A stretch of 49,730 nucleotides of DNA from assembly GCA_938017515.1 (NCBI GenBank), contig CALIJJ010000141.1, forward strand, positions 1-49,730. The letters run 5' to 3'. The notes beneath the pieces were generated by a model. That model worked only from the letters and a program-made list of their open reading frames with translations. It was not told the DNA's origin and did not search any database. Each line of letters starts with the position of its first letter. Within the stretch, counting starts at the first letter, position 1. Made by a program: the position numbers and the translations under genes. Source of the DNA: an uncultured Pseudanabaenaceae cyanobacterium (GTDB lineage Bacteria > Cyanobacteriota > Cyanobacteriia > PCC-9006 > JAAUQQ01). Below are positions 7,298 through 14,774 of this stretch, one piece after another.

Positions 7298-7957
7298 TCA
7301 AGGGGAGGTTGAACGGATTTCACTAGGGAGTTGCTGAATCAAATCCGCCTCGACAGCCTCCGGCGATCGCGCTCCATCAATCAGCAGCAGCCGCTTGCGA
7401 TAGCCGTAGTAATCCTGAAGGGGTTTGGTGTACTCCTCCAGGGACTGAATGCGACGCTTCATATTGTCGAGATCGTCATCCGCCCGCGATCGCGCCAAAG
7501 CCCGTTCAATCAGCGTCTCCTGGGGAACATCCAGCCAAATGGCATAGCGAATCGACTGACCCAATTCCTCCAGCAGAAAATCCAGTTCCTCCGCCTGAAA
7601 AGCCGTGCGAGGGTAGCCCTCCAACACCCAGCCCTGCTGCATATCGAGCTGGAGCAAGCGCTGGCGAATAAAACCAATCATGAGCTCATCGGGAACCAGC
7701 TTGCCCTGTTCCAGGTAGGGCTTGGCGGCCTGGGCCAGCTTGACGAGTTCTGGGTCCGTGGGCTGAGCACTTTCAACCAAATTTTTAGAGACCGAATCTT
7801 CAGATGCCGAACTTTCAGAGTCGGCGGCGGCTTGGGTTGCGATCGCCGCCCGAATCACATCCCCCGTCGATAAAACGGGTAAGTTCAAGCGCTGCCCCAA
7901 CTTCTGGGCCTGCGTTCCCTTTCCGGCACCAGAGCCCCCAAGAATGACCAGCCTCAT
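7298..7957 (-). CDS. adk: Adenylate kinase family protein with an insert
   Basis: The 219-residue protein has the P-loop GGSGAGKGT (7-15), the NMP-binding block STGDVIRAA (30-38), LEGYPRT (112-118, usually DGFPRT) and a short LID region around RALARSRADDD. Adenylate kinase interconverts ATP, AMP and two ADP. An extra stretch of about 28 acidic and serine-rich residues (about 42-70) interrupts the AMP-binding domain. I do not recall this in typical Adk, so it may be species-specific or alter substrate choice. Cyanobacteria often carry two adk genes, and this one is outside the ribosomal-protein operon. Start: the ATG at 7955-7957 is chosen because AAGGA precedes it and the P-loop follows. An upstream extension encodes only repeat-derived residues. 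Confidence 0.85.
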   Translation of the reverse strand: MRLVILGGSGAGKGTQAQKLGQRLNLPVLSTGDVIRAAIATQAAADSESSASEDSVSKNLVESAQPTDPELVKLAQAAKPYLEQGKLVPDELMIGFIRQRLLQLDMQQGWVLEGYPRTAFQAEELDFLLEELGQSIRYAIWLDVPQETLIERALARSRADDDLDNMKRRIQSLEEYTKPLQDYYGYRKRLLLIDGARSPEAVEADLIQQLPSEIRSTSP

Positions 7958-7971
7958 ACGTTCCTTCTCCG

Positions 7972-8006
7972 CTGTTTTGCTGTGCTGTTTTGCTGTGCTG
8001 TTTCGC
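7972..8006. repeat. 13-bp tandem repeat upstream of adk
   Basis: CTGTTTTGCTGTG occurs twice in exact tandem (7972-7984, 7985-7997), followed by a partial third copy (CTGTTTCGC). It lies in the likely 5' leader of adk. Confidence 0.85.
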
Positions 8007-8369
8007 AATAACGCCAGTGTTTTCGCTGTGGCATTTATTTGGTTTGATTCTATACTTCCCCTTTATAAGAGCAAAATCGGATTCAGGGGCAAAATCAGAC
8101 GACACACGGGACTCCAGGCTCATATCCAAAGCGATCACAGCACTAGACCAGACCCACAATCAGCCCCTGCAGACCCACCACACTGTCCATCAGTAACGTT
8201 GTGTTCCACCAGCAATGATTTTGCCCCTGAAGCCAACAAATCACGATAGAGTTACATGTAGCGTCTAAGAACAATAAGATGCGCCAGAATACGCTACATT
8301 TAGCATTGCAAAACGCTCAGAAAGTACGCAGGTACTAAACAATAGTTTCATACATCACGCCGCTATCGT
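8007..8369. promoter_or_regulatory. Divergent intergenic region with a 9-bp inverted repeat
   Basis: This 363-bp gap between adk (minus) and the 8370 gene (plus) has no gene. It contains ATGTAGCGT (8256-8264) and its perfect reverse complement ACGCTACAT (8291-8299), separated by 26 nt. This is about 70 bp before the start of the 8370 gene. It could be an operator or a leader hairpin. Confidence 0.3.
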
Positions 8370-9344
8370 ATGATTGCTCAACCTCAAATTCATGTTCGCT
8401 TTCCTCGAGGCACAGGCAGCGGTTCGGTGGCGAATCAATCCATTGGCAATCGGCAGACGGAGTCTACTTCTTGGCGTGACGTGAGCGACTTGTCTCCCAT
8501 TGAAGGACAAGTTCAGGTTTTTACCTGTGTTCACCGAAATTTCTTTACCCATGTCATGTCCCAGGCATTGCGCAATGCGGGTCAGGGTACTGCGGTATTG
8601 ATTGTCCAGTTTTTCAAGGGTGGTATTGGTCAAGGTCCTGATAATCCCACCCATTTGAGCCAAAATTTAGACTGGGTTCGATGCCGCTTGTCCCATTCGA
8701 TTAATCAAGCACCGGAGCAAGCGGAGGAGCGCGAAGCGGTCCTGGAACTGTGGGAGTTTGTTCAGGATGCGATCGAAAGTGGTCGTTACGAGCAGGTGAT
8801 TCTAGAAGAGCTAAGCCTTGCCGTCTTCCATGGGATTATTCCGGAAGCCGAGGTTTTAGAGTTGCTGAAGCACAGGCCCCGCCATGTGGACATTGTCTTG
8901 ATGGGACAGCAGATGTCCGAAGCCTTGATCGAAACAGCAGACCAAGTGACGAAGCTGCGCAATCTGTTTCATGTCCCTCCAGAAGCCATAGCGTTTGAGG
9001 CGGCTCCTCTGGAAAAGTTGCCCTTAGCAACCACTGCTGCAAGCGTTGCCTCAACCCCCTTTCCCTCGGCAAAAGAGAGCCCGGCAAGTCCGGGGGTTCC
9101 CATCGCTCAGGATATCCTCAAAGACCCCTTAGCCCCAACGAATGGGGAAAAGCGATGCCAGGTGACGCTTCCAACGCCTTCAGCCAAGCGGTCTGCTTCC
9201 CGGCGCAAACCCGGTGACTCTAAGGGAGATCCAAGTTCTGAGGGAAATCAGGGTTCTAAGGAATGTCAACAGGCAGAGACAGGGGCAAGCCCCCAAGACC
9301 TACCCGTCTTGCCGGGACAACTCCGAATTCCAGGAATAGACTGA
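8370..9344 (+). CDS. Corrinoid adenosyltransferase (BtuR/CobO)-like protein without a P-loop
   Basis: Residues about 46-198 of 324 follow the BtuR/CobO/CobP fold: GQGTAVLIVQFFKGG (71-85), NLDWVRC (99-105), ILEELSLAVFHGIIPEAEVL (144-163) and RPRHVDIVLMGQ (169-180). In true enzymes the N-terminal strand leads into a GxGKGKT nucleotide loop. Here the matching segment reads FTCVHRNFFTHV (51-62), with no glycine or lysine. The usual DE pair before the hydrophobic helix is EE. The protein therefore probably does not adenosylate cobalamin in the standard way. Residues about 200-324 are low-complexity, charged and probably disordered. I recall this variant as a conserved cyanobacterial family often next to dcd, as it is here (78-bp gap). 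An operon with dcd is likely. The true role is unknown. Confidence 0.85.
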   Translation: MIAQPQIHVRFPRGTGSGSVANQSIGNRQTESTSWRDVSDLSPIEGQVQVFTCVHRNFFTHVMSQALRNAGQGTAVLIVQFFKGGIGQGPDNPTHLSQNLDWVRCRLSHSINQAPEQAEEREAVLELWEFVQDAIESGRYEQVILEELSLAVFHGIIPEAEVLELLKHRPRHVDIVLMGQQMSEALIETADQVTKLRNLFHVPPEAIAFEAAPLEKLPLATTAASVASTPFPSAKESPASPGVPIAQDILKDPLAPTNGEKRCQVTLPTPSAKRSASRRKPGDSKGDPSSEGNQGSKECQQAETGASPQDLPVLPGQLRIPGID

Positions 9345-9422
9345 TTCCTGATTTTCGTTCCGTCTTGCTTTCCGTTTTGTATTACCCCTCCACTCAGGGA
9401 CACCCATCAAACCCAAACGCCC

Positions 9423-10007
9423 ATGATTAAGAATGATCTATGGATTAAAGAAATGGCCGCAGGCGGCATGATTGCGCCCTTTGAGCCCAGCTTGGTGCGG
9501 CGGACTGAGGCGGGCGTAGCGGTGTTGTCCTACGGGCTCAGCAGCTATGGCTATGACATTCGTCTGTCACCGGAAGATTTTCAGATTTTTCGCCATGTGC
9601 CAGGGACTGTGATTGACCCAAAGCGGTTTAATCCTGACAATTTGGAACCCGCAAAGCTGCACGAGGATGAGTTGGGAGCGTTCTTCATTTTGCCGGGGCA
9701 TAGCTATGGCTTGGGGGTTGCCCTGGAGAAGCTGGCAGTGCCCAATAATGCAACGGTGCTCTGCATTGGTAAGAGCACCTATGCGCGGGCGGGAATTATT
9801 GCGAATCTGACTCCGGCAGAAGCAGGATGGCGGGGACATTTGACGCTGGAGTTTAGCAATAGCTCTCCGGCGGATGCACGCATTTATGCCAATGAGGGGT
9901 GTGTACAACTGATTTTCTTTGAGGGCTCCCCCTGTGAGGTCAGCTATGAAACCCGCAAGGGCAAGTACCAGGATCAGCCAGAACAAGTGACGATCGCTCG
10001 GATCTAG
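9423..10007 (+). CDS. dcd: dCTP deaminase
   Basis: The 194-residue protein has the trimeric dUTPase/Dcd fold signatures: SSYGYDIRLSPEDFQIF (40-56), VLCIGKSTYARAGIIANLTP (112-131) and HLTLEFSNSSP (139-149). K117-S118, R122 and catalytic E143 are all present. It converts dCTP to dUTP, feeding dUMP to thymidylate synthesis. This fits with thyX 550 bp downstream on the opposite strand. The start is an ATG at 9423. The length is normal for the family. It is probably co-transcribed with the adenosyltransferase-like gene before it. The stop codon TAG lies in the first unit of a tandem repeat (10004-10066). Confidence 0.95.
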   Translation: MIKNDLWIKEMAAGGMIAPFEPSLVRRTEAGVAVLSYGLSSYGYDIRLSPEDFQIFRHVPGTVIDPKRFNPDNLEPAKLHEDELGAFFILPGHSYGLGVALEKLAVPNNATVLCIGKSTYARAGIIANLTPAEAGWRGHLTLEFSNSSPADARIYANEGCVQLIFFEGSPCEVSYETRKGKYQDQPEQVTIARI

Positions 10008-10066
10008 CGTTTCATGGCCTAGCGCTTTGGGGGACTAGCGCCTTGGGGAACTAGCGCTTTGGAGAA
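10004..10066. repeat. 15-16-bp tandem repeat joining two convergent stop codons
   Basis: CTAGCG recurs at 10004, 10019, 10035 and 10051, each followed by a variant of CTTTGGGGGA. The first CTAG contains the dcd stop, read on the plus strand. The last CTAG contains the stop of the convergent 10051-10554 gene, read on the minus strand. Confidence 0.85.
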
Positions 10067-10554
10067 CAGTGTTTCTGAAGCAACTGCATCGCATAGTCGA
10101 TGCGATCGCCTCGAATCTGAACCGTATAGGCTTCGCGCTCGACATGGCGGCGATCGCCGCTGTAGCGCATGAAATAGGGCCGCAAAAAGGTAGGAGTATC
10201 CAGATCCAAACCAAAAGGTTTTAGCTTTTCAGCCCCGGGCTTCACCTTAACGGTCGTGCAATACTGAACCGCATGAACCGCCTCATGGACCAACGTCGGC
10301 TCCGCAATCCCTAACTCCGACACCACCGGATTGATCCAAATCGACCGAGTTTTGATCTGAAAGGTTCCATAGCTCCCCTTGCTGGGTGGACGTTCCAGCC
10401 TAACCGTGAATCCAACTTGCTCTAGACGCTGTTTCAAACGCATAAAGTCAGGCGAAAACACTTCAGCCTGAGTGGGCTGTATCACGAGGAAGAATGGGAG
10501 TATGCCCAGGGCGATCGCTCCCCCCTGGCTCATCATCATCTTGAAAAAAGACAT
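10051..10554 (-). CDS. Secreted HExxH zincin-like protein of unknown function
   Basis: The 167-residue product starts MSFFKMMMSQGGAIALGILP, a signal peptide probably cleaved after PTQA (about residue 30). The mature part contains HEAVH (90-94), the zinc-metallopeptidase motif, and a glutamate-rich helix RRHVEREAY (136-143) that could give the third zinc ligand. A small periplasmic or thylakoid-lumen metallopeptidase, or a non-catalytic zincin, is the likely reading. I cannot name the family. The ATG at 10552-10554 is chosen because it starts a good signal peptide only 4 bp after the thyX stop. An upstream in-frame extension would overlap thyX. Translational coupling to thyX is likely. Confidence 0.75.
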   Translation of the reverse strand: MSFFKMMMSQGGAIALGILPFFLVIQPTQAEVFSPDFMRLKQRLEQVGFTVRLERPPSKGSYGTFQIKTRSIWINPVVSELGIAEPTLVHEAVHAVQYCTTVKVKPGAEKLKPFGLDLDTPTFLRPYFMRYSGDRRHVEREAYTVQIRGDRIDYAMQLLQKHCSPKR

Positions 10555-10558
10555 GTCC

Positions 10559-11281
10559 CTAGGGCGAGAGCCGGGCTTTGTGCAAACGGGTGGTTTCATA
10601 CCAGTCTGCGATCGCCGGAACCCAAGCCTGAAAGTGCGGCCACATCAGATCGCAGAGCTGTTGTATTTCCAACTGTGCGTCCTTCTTACTGCGCAGATCA
10701 AGAAAATGCATAAACGATCGCACATTCAAGCTTATGACAAAATGCTGTCGGTAATCAAACGGTAGCTTGCCCCGAGCATGCTCCTCCGACCAACCCGCCT
10801 CCAGGTCCGCCGCATAGCCCCTCGCCGCCTCCAAGCACCACGCCAGGTCACGCTGACGTTGTTCCTCAGAATAGTGGTAACGCTTGCCCTGGCGATCGCG
10901 ATAGTCCCCCACCGGACGCAAATAGAAAATATCCTCTACATCCCGCTTTCCCTCAGCAATCTCCATCACCCGAGATCCCGTATAGCGCATACTCTGAACA
11001 TCGAAAGAAATTCCGACGCGATGAGTTCGAGCCTGCTGCATCACACTATGGGGAAAGAAGCCACAGTTTAAAACAATCTGCGGATGCTCTAGCGGACCGT
11101 AGTGACCCCGTTCCCCAGCCAGAAGACGCTTGACAATTGTTTCCCCAGCTTTGACTTCATCAGGCCACTCCGAGCGTTCATCCACCACAAAATTCTCGCT
11201 GTAATCCTGGTGCATCGCCGCATACATCGTTTGTTGCGGGTTAGGAGTTTGGGAAATGACTTCGACGCGGCAGCGGTCCAT
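10559..11281 (-). CDS. thyX: Flavin-dependent thymidylate synthase
   Basis: The 240-residue protein carries the ThyX signature RTHRVGISFDVQSMRY (85-100), a variant of RHRxxxxxxxS. It also has the N-terminal MYAAMHQDYS, the region RGHYGPLEHPQI and the C-terminal NVRSFMHFLDLRSKKDAQLE. ThyX makes dTMP from dUMP using FAD, NADPH and methylene-tetrahydrofolate, and replaces ThyA in many cyanobacteria. It acts as a cytoplasmic tetramer. Dcd, which supplies its substrate, is encoded nearby, but on the other strand. The start codon at 11279-11281 is ATG. The first residues MDRCRVEVISQTPNPQ fit the family. It is followed after 4 bp by the HExxH protein gene. Confidence 0.96.
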   Translation of the reverse strand: MDRCRVEVISQTPNPQQTMYAAMHQDYSENFVVDERSEWPDEVKAGETIVKRLLAGERGHYGPLEHPQIVLNCGFFPHSVMQQARTHRVGISFDVQSMRYTGSRVMEIAEGKRDVEDIFYLRPVGDYRDRQGKRYHYSEEQRQRDLAWCLEAARGYAADLEAGWSEEHARGKLPFDYRQHFVISLNVRSFMHFLDLRSKKDAQLEIQQLCDLMWPHFQAWVPAIADWYETTRLHKARLSP

Positions 11282-11283
11282 AG

Positions 11284-11424
11284 GAATGAAGAATTCAGAA
11301 TTAAGAATGCAGAATTAAAATCACGTTCCTGCTCGAACTAGGCTAGCCTGTTTCAGGCTGAGGACCAGGCTTATCACCGAAATCTGAAGTCTAAATTCTA
11401 AATTCTTCATTCTAAATTCTTAAC
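11284..11424. repeat. A/T-rich imperfect inverted repeat (possible MITE-like element)
   Basis: The left arm (11284-11318, with GAATGAAGAATTCAGAATTA) is nearly the reverse complement of the right arm (11381-11424, with TTCTTCATTCTAAATTCTTA). The arms flank about 60 bp that can fold itself (GGCTAGCCTGTTTCAGGCTG). It fills the whole gap between two minus-strand genes and touches the stop codon of the upstream one. It could act as a terminator or be a small non-autonomous repeat. Confidence 0.6.
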
Positions 11425-13079
11425 TAAATTCCCCCAGTTCGTCGCCAGTTGAAAAATCGCTCCCACAAATCTTCCACGCGAGGTCGATCCGATAATCGCT
11501 GCCAACGCCATTGCTCTGCTGCGGACTGAATCAGAGCAGCAGCGGTCGGCTCCAGATAGGGCATCTGGGCCAAGGCTTTCACCGAGAGTTTTTGTTGGAG
11601 TGCCAGCACAATTGTCCCACTCCACTCTGCGGCGGCTTGCGCCATCAAGACCGCCCCCAGCAGCTGGCCCGTCCTTCGATGCACGACCAACTGAATAGAA
11701 CCCACAACGGCATCACTCAGGTGTAGATGGAGATTCTCCTGGATTGCACCAGAGCAAACCTGCGCATCCGCACCATATTTTGCCTGAGCTTGCTCCAGCG
11801 TCAATCCCAAAGCGATAAGAGGTGGCGACGTCCAGAAGACACGAGGCGCTGCATCCGAAGACGCTTTGGGACGGCAACCAAACAGAATATGACGTGTGGC
11901 AGCCGTTGCTAACTGACGATCCACGGCCCCATAGCCATCCCGCCCCAGGACTGCCCCTGCAGCATACACCTGGCGATGATGGGTTTGTCCCCAGGGGGTG
12001 ACGCTAATATTGTCCGTTTCGTCCAGCCCGATAGCTGGCCTAGGGGTTGACCACTGAACAGCCTCCCAATCAGGCTTCCAGCCCGTTGCCAACACCAAAC
12101 GCTCTGTTTCCCAGCTCTGACGATCCGCAGCCACTTGAATAGGGCTCCGGCTCTCATCAGGGTCAGCCACTGGCTCACCCGTCCGGTCGTTACTGCCAAG
12201 GCTTTGAACACCATCACCGCCTAAAGCCTTGGATACCACCGTTAAGCTTTCAACATCGCGAATAAGTCGGACGCCTTCCGCCTGGAGTAAAGATTCCAGC
12301 AAATCAGCAGCAGGCTGCGCACTGGAACTGCTTATCAGGTGAGGATGCTGAACCACATAAGGCTGCTGAAGCACATAAGGCTGCTGAGCCACATCAGCCT
12401 GCTGAGCTACAAGGGTCACATCACATCCCAAACGCGCCCACAACTGTGCGAGCGCAATACCGCGAGGGTCTTGCCCCACAATCGTGACAGAGCGAGGCAA
12501 ACGAGGCCAATCAAGCCAACTGTGCAGAGTGTCCCAAGCAATTTTATCCAGCCCCGGAATCGGGGGAATGCTGGGCTTTGCCGCAGGTGCAAACAAATAG
12601 CTGCGTGCCTGGAGCATACGCTGCGAGGAAGGAAGCCCGGCCAAAGTCGCAGATGGGCGGAGCTGTCGGGACAACACCAACCGTCGTTGCCTCAAGTCGA
12701 ATATCCAGTCCCCTGCAACCGCAGGCTGGGTTCCAGGGGGGGAAAGAGGATCAAGAAGATCGACCCCTAAAGTCTCAAACCCTGCTGAACTCTGTCGCAG
12801 TTGATGAATCTGTGCCTGCTGTCGCGCCGAGGCGAACAATTTCGCCGCATCAACAGGGGAAAGCGACCGGCTCAGTGGTTGCTCCAGCACCATTGTTCGG
12901 AAAGCGTGGAATCCAAACCAGGCAAGCTCTGCGGACATAAATGAGCCAGAGGAAGATGCCTTAGATGTAAGATCTCGCACCCAAGCGACTCTCGCCCGAT
13001 AACGAGCGGCCAACTCAATGCTGACCCGTGCTGCCGGCGAATCTCCCAATACAACGAGGTCGTAGTCGTACAGCGTCAC
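11424..13079 (-). CDS. Pyridine nucleotide-disulfide reductase-like flavoprotein lacking redox cysteines
   Basis: The 551-residue protein has the layout of dihydrolipoamide/mercuric reductases. It has an N-terminal FAD strand DYDLVVLGDSPAARVSIELA (5-24), an NAD-binding SVTIVGQDPRGIALAQLWAR (197-216), LVLATGWKPDW, a second FAD block VYAAGAVLGRDG and a C-terminal dimerisation domain from about residue 420. The CxxxxC pair that follows the FAD strand in active enzymes is absent: the first cysteine is C219. The C-terminal HPT/E motif is replaced by LEPTAAALIQ. It therefore cannot run the usual dithiol chemistry. The GTG start overlaps the cobD-like stop by 4 nt (GTGA), so the two are translationally coupled. 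Residues 226-246 come from a tandem duplication (QQPYVLQQPYVVQ). Function unknown. Confidence 0.85.
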   Translation of the reverse strand: MTLYDYDLVVLGDSPAARVSIELAARYRARVAWVRDLTSKASSSGSFMSAELAWFGFHAFRTMVLEQPLSRSLSPVDAAKLFASARQQAQIHQLRQSSAGFETLGVDLLDPLSPPGTQPAVAGDWIFDLRQRRLVLSRQLRPSATLAGLPSSQRMLQARSYLFAPAAKPSIPPIPGLDKIAWDTLHSWLDWPRLPRSVTIVGQDPRGIALAQLWARLGCDVTLVAQQADVAQQPYVLQQPYVVQHPHLISSSSAQPAADLLESLLQAEGVRLIRDVESLTVVSKALGGDGVQSLGSNDRTGEPVADPDESRSPIQVAADRQSWETERLVLATGWKPDWEAVQWSTPRPAIGLDETDNISVTPWGQTHHRQVYAAGAVLGRDGYGAVDRQLATAATRHILFGCRPKASSDAAPRVFWTSPPLIALGLTLEQAQAKYGADAQVCSGAIQENLHLHLSDAVVGSIQLVVHRRTGQLLGAVLMAQAAAEWSGTIVLALQQKLSVKALAQMPYLEPTAAALIQSAAEQWRWQRLSDRPRVEDLWERFFNWRRTGGI

Positions 13080-14335
13080 ATTGTCTCTCCAGCAACTGCC
13101 TGCGCCTTCGGCACGATGTCCTGTTCAGCTAGGTCCTGTTCAGCTAGGTCCTGTTCGGCTAGGTTCTGTTCGGCTAGGCCCTGTTCTGCTAGGCCCTGTT
13201 CGGCCTGAATCTCTGCAAGAATAGTGCCCAACGCTGTCAACAAACGCTGATGATCCTCAGAACGGCGCACTGCGACACGAAAGAAGCGATCGCCCAAGGC
13301 AGGGAAACTCATACAGTCCCGAATTAAAATGTGATATTTCTTCAAAAGCTGCGTCTGCAACTGCGTACAGGAAACTTGACTACGCACCAGCAGAAAATTG
13401 GCAGATCCAGGATACACATCCAGCCTCGGCAAGTCCTGAAGCCCTGACAAAAGCGTTCGCCTCGCCTCTGGCAACCACGTCCAGGTTTTGCGTTGAAACG
13501 CCTTATCCCGCAAGCCGATTTGTCCAGCGATCGCAGCCAAACTGTTCACAGGCCAAGGGTCACGCCACCGCTGCCAACGCTGGGCACGGTCGGGATGCAG
13601 TAGCGCATAGCCCAAGCGCAATCCCGCTAGGCTGTAGAACTTCGTCAGCGATCGCAGCACCACCAAGTTCGGGAACGCCTGCACCCAGCCCACGACACTC
13701 TGCTGACGCTCCGGCGGCAAGAAATCCATAAACGCCTCATCAACCACCACCAACCCTCCCTGAGCCAGCAGCGATCGCAGCGATTCCGCCGAGAACAGGT
13801 ATCCCGTTGGATTATGAGGATTATTGATGACGATGCCATCATCGGCGGTCAAAGCAGGCCAGTTTAGGGGCTCACAGGCGCCCCTGGGCTCGTCACCCAG
13901 CCACCCCAGCTCAGCATCCAAAAACAGCTCAGCATCAAAAAGCAGCTCAACATCCAAGGGCAAGGACTCAACCCTAGCCCCAGAAGCCCGCAGCGATCTC
14001 GCATAATCGCCAAACCCTGGGTCCATCAGATAAACCCGACGACAGTCAGCCAAGTCACGCGCTGCCCAAGTCAACAACTCTGCCGCACCATTGCCAGGCA
14101 GCACCCATTCCGCACCGAGACCATGATGCTGGCCGATACTAGCTCGCAATTCACCATATCCAGGACTCGGATAGGCTGCCAGCACAGCCCCCATTTGATC
14201 ATGCAACCCCTGCACAATGCTTTGGGGCGGACCGAGGGGGCTAATACTGGCAGAGAAATCCAGCAGCATAGACGGCTCACAACCGGCGACCTCCGCCGCC
14301 CAATCCAGATTCCCTCCATGCCCCGGCCTCACCAT
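13076..14335 (-). CDS. cobD: Threonine-phosphate decarboxylase-like PLP enzyme (CobD/HisC family)
   Basis: The protein of about 419 residues begins MVRPGHGGNLDWAAEVAG, typical of CobD. PLP-fold motifs are VLPGNGAAELL (phosphate cup), NPHNPTG (about 172-178), VVDEAFMDF with D199, and SLTKFYSLAGLRLGY with the Schiff-base lysine at about 232. CobD decarboxylates L-threonine phosphate to the aminopropanol linker of cobalamin. A histidinol-phosphate aminotransferase-like activity is the alternative. ATG 14333-14335 is preferred to an upstream GTG at 14344. The last 35 residues are six copies of a LAEQ(D/N/G) pentapeptide from a 15-bp tandem repeat. A second repeat-derived stretch (LFDAELFLDAEL) sits near residue 135. 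No other cobalamin gene is in the window. It is coupled to the flavoprotein gene. Confidence 0.85.
   Translation of the reverse strand: MVRPGHGGNLDWAAEVAGCEPSMLLDFSASISPLGPPQSIVQGLHDQMGAVLAAYPSPGYGELRASIGQHHGLGAEWVLPGNGAAELLTWAARDLADCRRVYLMDPGFGDYARSLRASGARVESLPLDVELLFDAELFLDAELGWLGDEPRGACEPLNWPALTADDGIVINNPHNPTGYLFSAESLRSLLAQGGLVVVDEAFMDFLPPERQQSVVGWVQAFPNLVVLRSLTKFYSLAGLRLGYALLHPDRAQRWQRWRDPWPVNSLAAIAGQIGLRDKAFQRKTWTWLPEARRTLLSGLQDLPRLDVYPGSANFLLVRSQVSCTQLQTQLLKKYHILIRDCMSFPALGDRFFRVAVRRSEDHQRLLTALGTILAEIQAEQGLAEQGLAEQNLAEQDLAEQDLAEQDIVPKAQAVAGETM
13120..13209. repeat. 15-bp in-frame tandem repeat in the cobD-like gene
   Basis: Six consecutive 15-bp units similar to CCTGTTCAGCTAGGT encode a pentapeptide repeat LAEQ(D/N/G) on the minus strand, at the C-terminus of the PLP enzyme. 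The first two units are identical. Confidence 0.9.
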
Positions 14336-14383
14336 TGCACCCACAATAAGCGCCTATCCCCCACTGCTCGAACCTCCAGAACT

Positions 14384-14414
14384 GAGAAAGAGTCCTAGGG
14401 TTGCCCCTAGAACT
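14384..14414 (-). terminator. Probable terminator of the HU gene
   Basis: On the minus strand AGTTCTAGGGG and CCCTAGGACT form a stem of about 10 bp around a 3-nt loop, followed by CTTTCTC. It lies 85 bp after the HU stop codon. The T tract is weak. Confidence 0.5.
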
Positions 14415-14498
14415 CCTTAGGAATGCCTATACAGCTAACGCCGCCAGACTATTCCGCAAATTGATACTTGATTAGGAATGGGACACCAACTAACAGTG

Positions 14499-14774
14499 TT
14501 AGTCAGCAACTTTTTCCTTGAAGAGCTTACCGGCAGAGAAAGCAGGAACGCGAGTTGCGGGAATCTCCATCTTCGCGCCGGTCTTCGGGTTGCGACCTTC
14601 ACGAGCTTTGCGCTCGCGACGTTCGAACGAACCGAAACCAACGAGAGTCACCTTGTCACCACCCGAAACGGCTTCGACAATCGTTTCCAGAGCAGCAGTG
14701 ATCACTGCATCTGCCTGCTTCTTGGTCACGCTCGCTTTATCCGCGACCTGATCAATGAGTTCACCCTTGTTCAT
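14499..14774 (-). CDS. hup: DNA-binding protein HU
   Basis: The 91-residue protein begins MNKGELIDQVADKASVTKKQ and has the HU core VTLVGFGSFERRERKAREGR, then NPKTGAKMEIPATRVPAFSA, the DNA-grasping arm with its intercalating proline. HU dimers bend and compact chromosomal DNA. The length is exactly typical. Start: ATG 14772-14774 is preceded by AAGGAGACC, one of the clearest ribosome binding sites in the window, as expected for an abundant protein. It is transcribed alone, with a 770-bp gap upstream and a probable terminator downstream. Confidence 0.98.
   Translation of the reverse strand: MNKGELIDQVADKASVTKKQADAVITAALETIVEAVSGGDKVTLVGFGSFERRERKAREGRNPKTGAKMEIPATRVPAFSAGKLFKEKVAD

Noticed and set aside
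7955..7970. GAAGGAACG on the minus strand, matching a riboswitch box
   Set aside because: It is the ribosome binding site of adk, with no CGGAAGTAGG box upstream.
13120..13209. Repeat array considered as a CRISPR
   Set aside because: Units are directly adjacent with no spacers, only 15 bp long and in frame within a gene. The same reasoning applies to the arrays at 31768 and 46858.
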